This document shows, piece by piece, positions 27,712 through 36,959 of a stretch of DNA of 64,000 nt. Numbering within the stretch: the first letter of the stretch is position 1; the number at the start of each line of letters is the position of its first letter. This DNA is from Candidatus Poribacteria bacterium (GTDB lineage Bacteria > Poribacteria > WGA-4E > WGA-3G). The stretch is from positions 62,001 through 126,000 of the forward strand of contig JAJEJA010000019.1 in assembly GCA_022828145.1 (NCBI GenBank). Direction: 5' to 3'. A program made the position numbers and the translations under genes. The notes under the pieces were generated by a model. It saw only the letters and a program-made list of their open reading frames with translations, was not told the origin of the DNA and did not search any database.

Positions 27712-28761
27712 ATGAAGACTTCAAATATATTTTCACGTAGAACCTTTTTACGTAACCTGAGCGTTGGTGCTGCCTTGCCACTGTTAGGAACAGTCGGATC
27801 GTTGAAAGGTTGGACAGACACATTTCCTGATGGTAAAACTATTAAACGTTATCCTGATCCTGCAATTGAAGTTGTTGATAACCGTTTTACCAAATACAAA
27901 ATAGGGAACGCTGTCGTAGAAAGGTTATGGACAGGCGCACGGTGGTCCGAGGGTCCTGTCTGGTTCGGTGATGGCGGCTATCTCCTCTGGAGTGATATTC
28001 CGAATAACCGTATGCTGAAATGGCAAGAAGCCACCGGTAAAGTGAGTGTCTATAGAAAACCGTCTAACTATACGAATGGACATACACGAGACAGACAAGG
28101 TCGACTTATCAGTTGTGAACACGGTACACGGCGCGTCACACGAACCGAATATGATGGTACTATTACTGTCCTAATTGACAACTTTGAAGGTAAACGTTTC
28201 AACGCACCCAACGATGTCGTCGTACACCCCGATGGACATATCTGGTTTACCGACCCAGGATACGGGATTATGTTCAACTATGAAGGACATAAAGCCGAAT
28301 TTGAACTGCCTACAAACGTCTATAGACTCAATCCGGAGACAGGTAAAGCAACTGTTGTGACGGATGTGCTTGAAAAACCGAACGGGTTATGTTTCTCTCC
28401 CAAATACGATAAACTCTACGTCGCTGATACCGGCTCGCCAAAGAACATCATGGTTTTTGATGTCATAGATGGAGATCGGTTAGGCAAAAAAGAGCTGTTT
28501 TTTAAGACAGCACCCGGTAACGCTGATGGACTCCGGTGTGATACTGATGGAAATGTGTGGGCAGGTGCAGGCTGGGTCGGTGAAGGATACGATGGCGTGC
28601 ATATCTTCGCACCTGATGGAAAACTTATCGGCAAAATCCATCTACCAGAAATTTGTTCTAATATTTGCTTTGGTGGCGTTAAAAGGAATAGACTCTTTAT
28701 GACTGCAAGCCAGTCTTTGTATTCTGTTTATGTTGAAGCACAAGGGGCACCGCTGTTTTAA
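27712..28761 (+). CDS. Tat-exported SMP-30/gluconolactonase-family protein
   Basis: The N-terminus carries the twin-arginine motif SRRTFLRNLSVG and a hydrophobic stretch, so export is folded through Tat. The mature part is a six-bladed SMP-30/gluconolactonase-like propeller: WSEGPVWFGDGGYLLWSDI (metal-binding Glu near its start), FNAPNDVVVHPDGHIWFTDP (conserved Asn and Asp), KPNGLCFSPKYDKLYVADT and NADGLRCDTDGNVWAGAG. Family members hydrolyse sugar lactones with a divalent metal. The substrate here is not deducible. GGAG lies 6 bases before the ATG. The length (349) suits the family. Confidence 0.9.
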   Translation: MKTSNIFSRRTFLRNLSVGAALPLLGTVGSLKGWTDTFPDGKTIKRYPDPAIEVVDNRFTKYKIGNAVVERLWTGARWSEGPVWFGDGGYLLWSDIPNNRMLKWQEATGKVSVYRKPSNYTNGHTRDRQGRLISCEHGTRRVTRTEYDGTITVLIDNFEGKRFNAPNDVVVHPDGHIWFTDPGYGIMFNYEGHKAEFELPTNVYRLNPETGKATVVTDVLEKPNGLCFSPKYDKLYVADTGSPKNIMVFDVIDGDRLGKKELFFKTAPGNADGLRCDTDGNVWAGAGWVGEGYDGVHIFAPDGKLIGKIHLPEICSNICFGGVKRNRLFMTASQSLYSVYVEAQGAPLF

Positions 28762-28851
28762 AATGAGTTAGTTCTGTATTTAAGTGAGGGGGTGCATAAA
28801 TAATTCCGATGTATCCGTTATTATACGTCAAGAAAAAACATCCAAAGTTTC

Positions 28852-28880
28852 TTGACACTTCTCCAAAAAGATGTTATACT
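28852..28880 (+). promoter_or_regulatory. Strong promoter of the solitary adenine methylase
   Basis: TTGACA (28852-28857) and TATACT (28875-28880) are spaced by exactly 17 bases. The predicted transcript start near 28887 excludes the ATG at 28871 as start codon. Confidence 0.75.
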
Positions 28881-28957
28881 TTCATATTATTGAACAAAGT
28901 GAGGCAAGATTGATCCGAGGGATCTCTGCTTCACTGTTTTACCGAAGCGACAAACAG

Positions 28958-29950
28958 ATGGACAAAAAACGTGCTAATGGACGCTACTATACGCGTGGCA
29001 ATCCTTTTCAATTAAAACCGTTCCAAAAATGGGCAAAAGAGTCTCATATAGAACAACAGATCGTCTTAGAACCCTTTGCAGGGGCAAAAGACATTCCACA
29101 ATTAATTGACTCAACGCATTTAAAGTGTCAAGATTGGGCGTTTTACGACATTGAACCAGGAGCAAAGGGAGTTGTGCAGCGCGACACACTTGAAAACTTT
29201 CCAAAAGGACATAATGTTTGCATTACCAATCCTCCGTGGTTAGCCCGAAACTCTGCAACACGCCGAGGTTTGCCATTTCCTGATGCAACTCACTACGACG
29301 ATCTTTACAAATATGCACTTGAACAATGCTTAATAAATTGTTCCTGGGTCGCAGCAATCATTCCAGAGGCATTTATTCGGAGTGGATTGTTTCTGCAAAG
29401 GTTATGTGATTTTATCTCCTTAGTACCGCATACAGAAAATGGAACTACAACGCAGGATAGTAAAACCAGAAACACACGTTATATGTTTGATGACACTGAA
29501 CACCCAGTAGGTCTTGCACTGTTTGCCCCGAATGCAACCTCAAATGTTAAAGTGTGGCGTAACAACCAATCCCTCGGAACATTTAGTGAACTACAAAGGC
29601 ATCTGCCACCGCGTTCTCGTAATCGTAGTATTGTTTTTAATGATCCGAAAGGGAATCTGGGACTTATTGCTATAGATAATACCGTTTCTGCTTCTATCCG
29701 TTTCTGTCCACCAGCAGAATTAGGTGAGTATCGTGTGCGTAATCAATGCCGTTCTATTACGAAAATCGGTGTGCCGTGGGATGTAGGTATAGATAAACTC
29801 AACGCGAAATTGATAGACATTCGTAAAAAAACACATGATGTCTTTCTGACTGCGTTCAAGGGGTTGCGCCGTGATGGGTGCTATCGACGGCGATTGGATT
29901 GGACATTAGCACGATCAATCATTGATACAAAAAATTTACTATTCAATTGA
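28958..29950 (+). CDS. Solitary adenine-specific DNA methyltransferase (NPPW type)
   Basis: The protein has SAM-binding motif I (VLEPFAGA) and the catalytic motif IV CITNPPWLARNSATRRGL, characteristic of amino-methylating DNA methylases of the gamma-like (TaqI/Eco57I) arrangement. The C-terminal ~150 residues would hold the target-recognition region. The frame is open from 28871, but that ATG overlaps the -10 box. ATG 28958 gives the family-like start MDKKRANGRYYTRGNPF; TTG 28910 has a better ribosome site (GAGG 6 bases upstream) and is the alternative. No nuclease gene adjoins it: the neighbours are Tat-exported proteins. It may be an orphan methylase or the remnant of a restriction system. 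Confidence 0.85.
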   Translation: MDKKRANGRYYTRGNPFQLKPFQKWAKESHIEQQIVLEPFAGAKDIPQLIDSTHLKCQDWAFYDIEPGAKGVVQRDTLENFPKGHNVCITNPPWLARNSATRRGLPFPDATHYDDLYKYALEQCLINCSWVAAIIPEAFIRSGLFLQRLCDFISLVPHTENGTTTQDSKTRNTRYMFDDTEHPVGLALFAPNATSNVKVWRNNQSLGTFSELQRHLPPRSRNRSIVFNDPKGNLGLIAIDNTVSASIRFCPPAELGEYRVRNQCRSITKIGVPWDVGIDKLNAKLIDIRKKTHDVFLTAFKGLRRDGCYRRRLDWTLARSIIDTKNLLFN

Positions 29951-30026
29951 AAATAATATATTAATATGCTGAAAAGTTCACGGAGCCTGTTTCACAAGTT
30001 ACTTTACAAAGGAGTAAAAGACTGTT

Positions 30027-31376
30027 ATGAAATCAAAAATACAACTATCACGTAGAACATTTTTACGCGGATTAGGCGTTAGTATTGCATTGCCGTGGTT
30101 AGAATCAATGGGTCCACTCACAAACTGGACATCCGCAGCCACGAAAAGCGCAACAGGACACGGAACACCAAATAGAATGGCATTTCTCTACGTCCCTAAC
30201 GGAAAAATAATGGAGAATTGGACACCAGCACAGGTTGGACCAAACTTTGAACTGACAGACATCCTAAAACCGCTTGCCAATGTTAAAGAAAAGACCTTGG
30301 TTCTGAGCGGATTAACGGCTGACAAAGCACGGGCAAACGGCGACGGTGGGGGAGATCACGCCAGAGCTATGGCGGCGTTCCTTACAGGCGCACAACCTCG
30401 CAAAACAAGCGGTACAGACATACACGCAGGAATTTCTGTTGACCAAGCTGCAGCTTCACATATCGGTAATCAAACACGGTTACCTTCGCTTGAATTAGGA
30501 ATTGAACCCGGTTATAGAGCTGGAAATTGCGACTCCGGTTATAGCTGCGTCTATTCAGCAACAATGTCCTGGAAATCCGCAACACAACCATTACCGAAAG
30601 AAGTTAATCCGAAACTCGCTTTTGAACGACTGTTCTCTACCGAACCTAACGCTGAAAATACGCAACGCGATGAAGAACGAAAAAGCATCCTTGATTTCGT
30701 GAAAGAGGATTCAAAAGACATACTCCGAAAAGTCAGCGGGAACGACGCTCGGAAACTTGATGAATACTTTACTGCTATACGCGACATTGAACAACGTATT
30801 GAATCCTCTGAAAAATTCCCACCTATAGAACATATTGAATACGCTGCCCCTGAAAAAATACCTTCAGACTTTGAGGAACATGTCCGCCTTATGTTAGACC
30901 TGATAGTTCTGGCATTCCAAACAGATGTGACCAGAATTGTGTCCTTTACATTAGCAAATGAAGGCAGTAACAAGACATATCCGAATATCAATGTTACGCA
31001 AGGACATCATAATCTATCGCATCACGGTGGAGACAAAGCGAAAATAGAAAAAATCCATAGGATCAACGTTTTCCACATGCATCAACTCGCCTATCTGCTT
31101 GAAAAACTTGACGCTACACCCGAAGGGGACGGTTCACTACTTGACCATTCTATGATCCTTTACGGTAGTGGAAATTCAGATGGTAACCGCCACAGCCACC
31201 ACGACCTACCTATCATTTTAGCAGGTCAAGGGGGAGGCACACTGAAAAGTGGACGTCATCTCCAGTACCCAAAAGAGACACCGCTTAATAATCTCTGGTT
31301 GGCTATGCTCAATAGAATGAATGTTGATATGAAACAACTTGGAGATAGCACCGGTATTTTGGAAGGATTATCTTAG
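30027..31376 (+). CDS. Tat-exported DUF1552 family protein
   Basis: Twin-arginine signal SRRTFLRGLGVSIALPWLE at the N-terminus is followed by the DUF1552 core (449 residues in total). It shows MAFLYVPNGKIMENWTP, LSGLTADKARANGDGGGDHARAMAAFL, SLELGIEP and YGSGNSDGNRHSHHDLPIIL, with the histidine/aspartate-rich segments expected of a metal-binding alkaline-phosphatase-like (DUF1501-related) fold. In Planctomycetes and Poribacteria, DUF1552 genes usually sit next to a DUF1592/PSCyt gene; here that partner is at 16706-19141. Molecular function unproven. AAGGAG precedes the ATG. Confidence 0.93.
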   Translation: MKSKIQLSRRTFLRGLGVSIALPWLESMGPLTNWTSAATKSATGHGTPNRMAFLYVPNGKIMENWTPAQVGPNFELTDILKPLANVKEKTLVLSGLTADKARANGDGGGDHARAMAAFLTGAQPRKTSGTDIHAGISVDQAAASHIGNQTRLPSLELGIEPGYRAGNCDSGYSCVYSATMSWKSATQPLPKEVNPKLAFERLFSTEPNAENTQRDEERKSILDFVKEDSKDILRKVSGNDARKLDEYFTAIRDIEQRIESSEKFPPIEHIEYAAPEKIPSDFEEHVRLMLDLIVLAFQTDVTRIVSFTLANEGSNKTYPNINVTQGHHNLSHHGGDKAKIEKIHRINVFHMHQLAYLLEKLDATPEGDGSLLDHSMILYGSGNSDGNRHSHHDLPIILAGQGGGTLKSGRHLQYPKETPLNNLWLAMLNRMNVDMKQLGDSTGILEGLS

Positions 31377-31464
31377 GACAGTTTGCCATACAGATATAAT
31401 AAAATCGAAATCAACGCTGAATGTGTGCATCGCATTCTACGTTGATTTTTCTTTGCAGAAACGA

Positions 31465-32196
31465 TTATCCCATTCGAATACCACCGTTGACATCAAGCGT
31501 TGCACCGGTGATATACTGTCCCTCATCAGATGCCAGAAATAGGATAACATTTGCGACTTCAGACGGGTCTGCGACGCGTCCAAGTGGAATCTGGTCTGTC
31601 ATGTCTGGATGGTTTTTTGCCATCTCGGTCGCTGCAATGCCAGGGGCGATAGAATTAACCGTAATCCCGTATTCCCCTAAAACCCTGGCAAACGATTTCG
31701 TCAAACACATCACACCTGCCTTTGATGCAGAATAAGGTGCGGATGCGACTAAACCCCCTACCTGTCCCGCCAACGAACCGAGATTGATGATGCGTCCGAA
31801 CTTCTGTGCCTTCATCGTCTCCATTACTGCTTGCGAACAGAGAAAAGGACCTTTGAGATTTACAGCCATCATTCTATCCCATTCCGTTTCCGTGCATGCA
31901 TCTATACGAGTATAACTGAAAATACCGGCGTTGTTGACTAAAATGTCAATACGCTTAAATTCCTCAAGTGTATTGTTCACCATTGAGCGAACAGATTCTC
32001 CATCAGCGACATCGGTTTTAATCACGAGACATCGCCTATCAAGTGCAGTTATCTCTTTTGATACCGCTTCCGCATTCGCTATATTTACTTCAGGAATGAC
32101 AATATCCGCACCTTCTCTGGCGAATGCGAGGCAGGTTGCTTTACCAATGCCACCACCACCCCCTGTTACAATCGCAACGCGTCCATTCAAACGCAT
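31465..32196 (-). CDS. Short-chain dehydrogenase/reductase (FabG-like)
   Basis: A classical 243-residue SDR: NAD(P)-binding TGGGGGIGKATC near residue 11, NNAGIFSY, catalytic Ser in LGSLAGQ, YSASKAG with the YxxxK pair, and a C-terminal FLASDEGQYITGATLDVNGG. It catalyses an NAD(P)H-dependent alcohol/ketone interconversion; the acidic residue pattern after the glycine motif does not settle the cofactor. It is first in order downstream of the zinc-ribbon, hypothetical and oxidoreductase genes on the same strand. A sugar- or acyl-chain function cannot be decided. Confidence 0.92.
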   Translation of the reverse strand: MRLNGRVAIVTGGGGGIGKATCLAFAREGADIVIPEVNIANAEAVSKEITALDRRCLVIKTDVADGESVRSMVNNTLEEFKRIDILVNNAGIFSYTRIDACTETEWDRMMAVNLKGPFLCSQAVMETMKAQKFGRIINLGSLAGQVGGLVASAPYSASKAGVMCLTKSFARVLGEYGITVNSIAPGIAATEMAKNHPDMTDQIPLGRVADPSEVANVILFLASDEGQYITGATLDVNGGIRMG

Positions 32197-32232
32197 CTCC
32201 GTTTCTCCTTTACTATCTGTGACCAGATTTCA

Positions 32233-32487
32233 TCATTGGCTCTGACTTTTCGTATAGGTTTCCCATAAACCCTTCGGATTATCAACAGTGAATTCAACAT
32301 TTCCGCAATCACCGCAAGCAGTTGCTCTCATAAACTCTTTGTGCGTCTCCTTGAAAATCGCCGCCCCAGGTTTACCCAAAACTTCTATTCCTATACAGTT
32401 TTCATGTCCCACCCTGTACCGATCATGGATCCTCAAGTTAGGCATGATTTTATCGGAACCACATCTTGAACATTTCATATTTTCCAT
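32233..32487 (-). CDS. Small zinc-ribbon protein
   Basis: Two CxxC pairs (KCSRCGS near the start and ACGDCGN near residue 60) form a zinc ribbon around a short beta segment; family role unknown. ATG 32487 is chosen because GGAG lies 9 bases upstream; an upstream in-frame ATG (32502) lacks a ribosome site. A frameshifted second copy is at 36037-36291, next to the decayed copy of the oxidoreductase gene, showing that the two genes travelled together. Confidence 0.75.
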   Translation of the reverse strand: MENMKCSRCGSDKIMPNLRIHDRYRVGHENCIGIEVLGKPGAAIFKETHKEFMRATACGDCGNVEFTVDNPKGLWETYTKSQSQ

Positions 32488-32583
32488 CTGATTCGTCTCC
32501 ATTAGGCTATTTTGTTTTAGACACTTGTGCCATTTAGTCGAAAGGTCGCAATTCGAAGATCGCGCCTACAGAAAAGATATCCG

Positions 32584-33207
32584 TTATTTCAACTTCACCT
32601 TTGGATCATCTTCATAGGCGGAATCTATTTGTACCAAACGTTCTAAAGTTACAGAAAAGAGTTCAAATAGAGATTTCAACAACGCAGTCTCGTTGATAAC
32701 ACCACATTGAAAACTCAATTGATCCACACCTTCAGGAAAATCGGTACCGAGCCAACCTTCGTCATCTTTAATCTCAAAATGAATCTCTGGTTGTTCTTGA
32801 CATAACTGTTTAATCTTAGCATCTGCAAGAAGCAATTTTATTTTCTCTGGATTGTTCCCTTTAATTATGAATTGATCGTCAAAAAACGGATCTCCTATCT
32901 TTATATCTTGCATCCCGAATAATTTCCTAATAGAACTGAAAAACCCTTCACGATAGATTTTGAAATAGAGACCGTCCTTGTTGATAAAGGGTGCTCGCAT
33001 TCGGGTGTATGTTACCGGTATAGTTACTGTCCCAGTGGGCATCATAATCGTGTAGTTATCCAATAGGATTTGCCATTCACCGTGTTTGTAAAGTAGGACG
33101 TCCTCTCCCCAAAATCCACCTTCAATAAATTCACCATCTATATCATTTGCAATCTGTGACCAGATTTCGTCCTTTGAAGGACCGAAAATACCTCTTCGTT
33201 TTTCCAT
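32584..33207 (-). CDS. Hypothetical cytosolic protein (207 aa)
   Basis: No signal peptide or membrane segment. The protein is alternately charged and aromatic, with a compact alpha/beta look (GEWQILLDNYTIMMPTGTVT, FFDDQFIIKGNNPEKIKLLL). I do not recognise a confident family. The gene lies 18 bases downstream of the oxidoreductase stop on the same strand and is absent from the decayed second copy of this cluster. AGGAAAA-type ribosome site before ATG 33207. Confidence 0.7.
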   Translation of the reverse strand: MEKRRGIFGPSKDEIWSQIANDIDGEFIEGGFWGEDVLLYKHGEWQILLDNYTIMMPTGTVTIPVTYTRMRAPFINKDGLYFKIYREGFFSSIRKLFGMQDIKIGDPFFDDQFIIKGNNPEKIKLLLADAKIKQLCQEQPEIHFEIKDDEGWLGTDFPEGVDQLSFQCGVINETALLKSLFELFSVTLERLVQIDSAYEDDPKVKLK

Positions 33208-33225
33208 TTTTCCTCCATATAAACT

Positions 33226-34359
33226 TTAGGGAATTTTTTCATCTTCTCTCTTCCATCGTTCAAGCGGATGTTCGCGTGATGTTAACGGCATATATACGCG
33301 TGCCTTTTGTCGGTGTGATTCCCATGTCGCATGAATCATTTCAAGGCAATCCCGTCCATCTCTACCACTTGCGAAGGGGTCTCGGTCTTCCTCAATTGCC
33401 GCAATAAGATCGCGTACCATCAGTCGTTGTAAAAACAGTCGTCTTGCCCCATTATCCCGTTGTTTTCCGTTCTCATCAATATCTTCGTCTGGTAAATGTA
33501 CCGGTTCCCACGCTTCTGCAGGTGTTTGATGTTGTCCTCTGTGGATAAACATCGTTGTGCCAACGCTTTCTCGGATTGCAATTCTGCCTTCGGTGCCGAT
33601 AATATCAATCCCGTATGCGTTGTCGTTAGTCTGCGGTTGCGCGATGAACTGCACATCGGCATGGATACCGTTTTTGAAGCGGAAAGAAACGTGCCCGCGT
33701 TCACCAAGAACCAACCCCGCATCTCGATCATGTGGATGGACTTCTTGTGTATGTTTGATGTCATTAACGGATGACTCTCGACCATCCATTTGCACGAGGT
33801 GTGCATGTGTCCATTCAACATCACCACCGAAAAGGCGCAACCAGTCATATAGATGTGTTCCCATCTCCATCAACGAATTACCCACCTTACGGCCACCCTT
33901 ATCGGTTGCCTTCATCAAGACAACATCGCCGATTTCACCTTTGTCAATAAGCGAGAGGACATAACGGTTGTATAGACTCGCACGTTTGATGTGATTGATG
34001 GCAAACTTGACATTTTGTGCATCGCAAGTTTTTACCATCTCATCGGCTTGAATAAGGTTGAGTGCAACCGGTTTTTCACAGAAGACATGGATACCGCGCC
34101 GTGCAGCTGCGATGGTAGGTGGATGGTGCATCGGTGCTTGCGTTGGCACGATAACAATGTCCGGTTTTTGTTCATCAAGCATCTTTTCATAGTCGTCATA
34201 GATTGCGTTGACACTGAATCGCTCACGCCATGCTTTTGCTCGGTCTGGATTGATTTCTGCTCCTGCCACAAGTTCACAGTTCGTTTCTAACTTTACTGCT
34301 TGGGCATGTGCTCCACCCATACCCCCCAAACCGATGATTGCAATACGGTAATTTTTCAT
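33226..34359 (-). CDS. Gfo/Idh/MocA-family oxidoreductase
   Basis: NAD(P)-dependent sugar or inositol oxidoreductase family. The Rossmann motif IIGLGGMGGAHAQ lies at the N-terminus, followed by the family signature VFCEKPVALN with the catalytic lysine, and a C-terminal beta-sheet domain including HVSFRFKNGIHADVQF. ATG 34359 is chosen since GGAG lies 6 bases upstream (an in-frame TTG at 34380 is less likely). The length (377) is normal. A strong promoter lies at 34402-34430. It heads a cluster with a hypothetical gene, a zinc ribbon and an SDR, probably a carbohydrate-modifying operon; the substrate is unknown. A decayed copy is at 36296-36954. Confidence 0.93.
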   Translation of the reverse strand: MKNYRIAIIGLGGMGGAHAQAVKLETNCELVAGAEINPDRAKAWRERFSVNAIYDDYEKMLDEQKPDIVIVPTQAPMHHPPTIAAARRGIHVFCEKPVALNLIQADEMVKTCDAQNVKFAINHIKRASLYNRYVLSLIDKGEIGDVVLMKATDKGGRKVGNSLMEMGTHLYDWLRLFGGDVEWTHAHLVQMDGRESSVNDIKHTQEVHPHDRDAGLVLGERGHVSFRFKNGIHADVQFIAQPQTNDNAYGIDIIGTEGRIAIRESVGTTMFIHRGQHQTPAEAWEPVHLPDEDIDENGKQRDNGARRLFLQRLMVRDLIAAIEEDRDPFASGRDGRDCLEMIHATWESHRQKARVYMPLTSREHPLERWKREDEKIP

Positions 34360-34401
34360 ATTAGTCTCCGAAGTTGACAAAAGATATCATTGATTACAAT
34401 T

Positions 34402-34430
34402 ATCATAGCAACATCAGAACGATAGTGCAA
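34402..34430 (-). promoter_or_regulatory. Promoter of the Gfo/Idh/MocA operon
   Basis: TTGCAC (34425-34430) and TATGAT (34402-34407) with 17-base spacing on the minus strand. The same promoter is conserved in the decayed copy upstream of 36954. Confidence 0.75.
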
Positions 34431-34431
34431 C

Positions 34432-34462
34432 AAAAAACGGCACGGCTATCTCGCCGCACCGT
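34432..34462 (-). terminator. Intrinsic terminator of the YWTD-propeller gene
   Basis: On the minus strand ACGGTGCGGC pairs with GCCGTGCCGT (two G-U pairs), followed by TTTTT. It sits directly upstream of the oxidoreductase promoter. Confidence 0.75.
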
Positions 34463-34493
34463 CTTAGAATATCATCATTAGGTTATTGTCTTA

Positions 34494-35522
34494 TTATTGA
34501 GCTTTTACATTTGCCCAAGTGGTTGTCAACTTGTCTTTATCTGGGGCAACATCGTGAACTCCCTCGGTATCCAAAGCGATACCTCTTACGTATCTCAAGT
34601 CAGTAAGAATATCAGTGACATCGGTCCCATCAAGATTCGCTCGTTGTATTTTACTCGTATCTGTTTTCAAATCCCTGCTGGACCAGTAGATTTTCTTGGA
34701 GCGCGTGTCCAATACGACTTCTGTTGGAAAACGCAATTCTGTGACAACGTCTTCAACATTGTGCCCATTAAAAAAGACGCGTCTGATTATGCCTTCGCGT
34801 GTGTCTGACCAGTATATCTGGCGAGTGTGCCCGTCCACATCAAACCTAAACCTCGCCAAAGTGGGAACAACCGTGACATTTATGATTTCTTCAATGTCGC
34901 TACCATCAAGGTTTGCCCTTTTGATTACCGGTCTCGCAATTTCAAACCAGTACATCTTACCCATCTTTATGTCCAGTTTAATGTCCATTATACTGGTTAC
35001 TTCTCTGTCAGGCACTACACGTTCCATCTCGGAACCGTCAAGGTTTGCACGTTGAATTATTGGACGCTGCCTGTTGCCCCAGTATATCTTTTTTGTAATA
35101 CTGTCTATAGCAATACAGACGGGTTCGATTCGTAATAATTCAGGATCTATTTCAACTGGTTCATGATCTTTTGAGGGCTGCGTAAATCCAGTAATAATGT
35201 CTTCAATATTCGATCCGTCGAAGTTTGCCCGTTGTATCTTAGTTGTCGCAATGTTAGTGTTCTCTATTTTAGTTGTGCCAATGTCAATCCAGTACATCTT
35301 ACCGTTGCGTAGATCTAAAGTGATGTCTCTTGGTATATACAGATTAGTCACTACATTTTCAATAGCGGTACCGTCAAGGTTCGCCCTTTTGATTTCACTA
35401 CCTTCTGTCCAATATATTTTGCTCCTTCCTCTCGCAAACGTAACATCTTGGACAACTGTACTCAACAGAATAGTGAGCACAATGAATATACACCGTTTTT
35501 TCAACGCAAACACATATTTCAT
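34494..35522 (-). CDS. Secreted YWTD (LDL-receptor class B) beta-propeller protein
   Basis: A signal peptide (FIVLTILLSTVVQDVTFA) precedes six or more LDL-receptor class B repeats: KIYWTEGSEIKRANLDGT, KMYWIDIGTTKIENTNI, KIYWGNRQRPIIQRANLDGS, KMYWFEIARPVIKRANLDGS, QIYWSDTREGIIRRVFFNG, KIYWSSRDLKTDTSKIQRAN. Such propellers are best known from animal LDL receptors and bind protein ligands; bacterial versions occur in some environmental and symbiotic lineages. No anchor is seen, so it is secreted or periplasmic. It is monocistronic with its own promoter (35614-35642) and terminator (34432-34462). Confidence 0.9.
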   Translation of the reverse strand: MKYVFALKKRCIFIVLTILLSTVVQDVTFARGRSKIYWTEGSEIKRANLDGTAIENVVTNLYIPRDITLDLRNGKMYWIDIGTTKIENTNIATTKIQRANFDGSNIEDIITGFTQPSKDHEPVEIDPELLRIEPVCIAIDSITKKIYWGNRQRPIIQRANLDGSEMERVVPDREVTSIMDIKLDIKMGKMYWFEIARPVIKRANLDGSDIEEIINVTVVPTLARFRFDVDGHTRQIYWSDTREGIIRRVFFNGHNVEDVVTELRFPTEVVLDTRSKKIYWSSRDLKTDTSKIQRANLDGTDVTDILTDLRYVRGIALDTEGVHDVAPDKDKLTTTWANVKAQ

Positions 35523-35613
35523 TATATAAAATCCCCGAGGTGTTTAACCGAGTAATGATGCAAGAATTAGCAAAATACCATCTGAATCTGGCCGCATCCT
35601 CTTACCTGCAACA

Positions 35614-35642
35614 ATAATAAAATTAATGACAAAAGTTGTCAA
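35614..35642 (-). promoter_or_regulatory. Promoter of the YWTD-propeller gene
   Basis: TTGACA (35637-35642) and TATTAT (35614-35619) at 17 bases on the minus strand. Confidence 0.75.
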
Positions 35643-35664
35643 TGAAAAATCAATTGTGCCTCTT

Positions 35665-36000
35665 TGTAGCACATTCTGTTAGATTGTGCTTCTTTCTACA
35701 ACATTCATCCTTGATTGGGAGCATTGGTAGCACAATCAAGGATGAATGTGCTACAGAAGAATAAAACCAATACTATCTTGAAACTTTATTGCGGCAAATA
35801 ACACAATGCATATATACCATCTGAGAAAATCCCTAAATTGACGCCTATGGTTCGGTTAGGAAACCGAACCTACCGACTGGGACTTATAACGTAATTCTCT
35901 CTAAGTTGACACCCGCCGAATACCAAACGCGTATGCAGCATTGATTTGGCCGAATACCAAACGCGTATTCAGCGTTGATTTGGCAGATCGCTAAAAAGCA
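35665..36000. repeat. Cluster of interspersed and inverted repeats
   Basis: No gene. It contains a 17-bp perfect inverted repeat, ACATTCATCCTTGATTG (35701-35717) with its complement at 35733-35749, built from the TAGCACATTC repeat family. It also contains the palindrome GGTTCGGTTAGGAAACCGAACC (about 35849-35870), also found twice at 56.8 kb, and repeated copies of AATACCAAACGCGTAT (about 35920 and 35950) that recur at 62.3 kb. Confidence 0.65.
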
Positions 36001-36036
36001 TTCATAGCGTTGATTTATAGGTTCCAGACCTCTGCC

Positions 36037-36291
36037 CCTACAAACTCTTAGTATAGCTTTCCCATAACCCCTTCGGATTGTCAACAGTAAGTTCAACGTT
36101 CCCGCAAATGCCGCAAACTGTTGCTCTCATAAACTCTTTGTGTGTCTTTGAATGACACTGCATCCGGTTTACCCACAACTTCAATTCCAATCCATCCGTT
36201 CCTTACCGACATCGTGAATTCTCAAGTTAGGCATTATTTTATCAGAACCGCATCGTGAACATTCTATATTTTCCTTCTGATTCGTCTCCAT
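36037..36291 (-). pseudogene. Decayed copy of the zinc-ribbon gene
   Basis: Strongly similar to 32233-32502 in both sequence and flanking bases (METNQ.EN start, CSRCGSDKIMPNLRIHD). The frame breaks after HDVGKERMDWN, where bases are lost relative to the intact gene, and the region encoding the second CxxC pair is out of frame. Confidence 0.85.
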
Positions 36292-36295
36292 TAAG

Positions 36296-36954
36296 TTATT
36301 CTCCTTCTCTTTTGCAACGTCCAAGTGAATAGTCGCGTGGTATCAACGGCGTATATACGCGTGCTTTTTGTCGGTGTGATTCCCATGTCGCATGAATCAT
36401 TTCAAGGCAATCCTGTCCATCTCTATCGCTTATGTAGGGATCTCGGTCTTTCTCAATTGCCTCAATAAGTTCGGATACCATGAATCGTTGTAAAAACAAC
36501 CGTCTGGACCCATTATCAAGTTGTTTCCCATTCTCATCAATATCTTCGACTGGTAAATGTACCGGTTACCACGCTTCTGCAGGTGTCTGATGTTGTCCTC
36601 TGTGGATAAACATCGTTGTGCCAACGCTTTCTCGGATTGGTTTCTTCCTTCGGTACCGATAATGTCTATACCGTAGGCGTTACCGTTATTCTGCGGTGGC
36701 GCGATGAAGTGCACATCGGAATGGATACCGTTTTTGAAACGGAAAGAAACGTGCCCGCGTTCACCCAGAACCAATCCTGCATCTCAATCATGGGATAGAC
36801 TTGTTAACCTTGAATCGTTCACGCCATGCTTCCGCTCGTTTTTGGTTAATTTCTGCTCCTGCGACGAGTTCACAGTTCGCTTCTAACTTTACTGCTTGGG
36901 CATGTGCTCCACCCATCCCCCCAAGCCGATGATTGCAATACGGTACTTTTTCAA
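36296..36954 (-). pseudogene. Decayed copy of the Gfo/Idh/MocA oxidoreductase gene
   Basis: Highly similar to 33226-34359, but shortened by an internal deletion of roughly 0.45 kb around 36790-36800. It is frameshifted in the Rossmann motif (GLGG then a one-base loss) and the start ATG has become TTG (36952-36954). The upstream region, including the promoter TTGCAC-17-TATGAT, is also preserved (to about 37035), so a whole transcription unit was duplicated and then decayed. Confidence 0.9.
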
Positions 36955-36959
36955 ATTGG

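Noticed and set aside
28871-28909. ATG 28871 as start of the adenine methylase
   Set aside because: It lies upstream of and overlapping the -10 box of a near-consensus promoter, hence is not in the mRNA.
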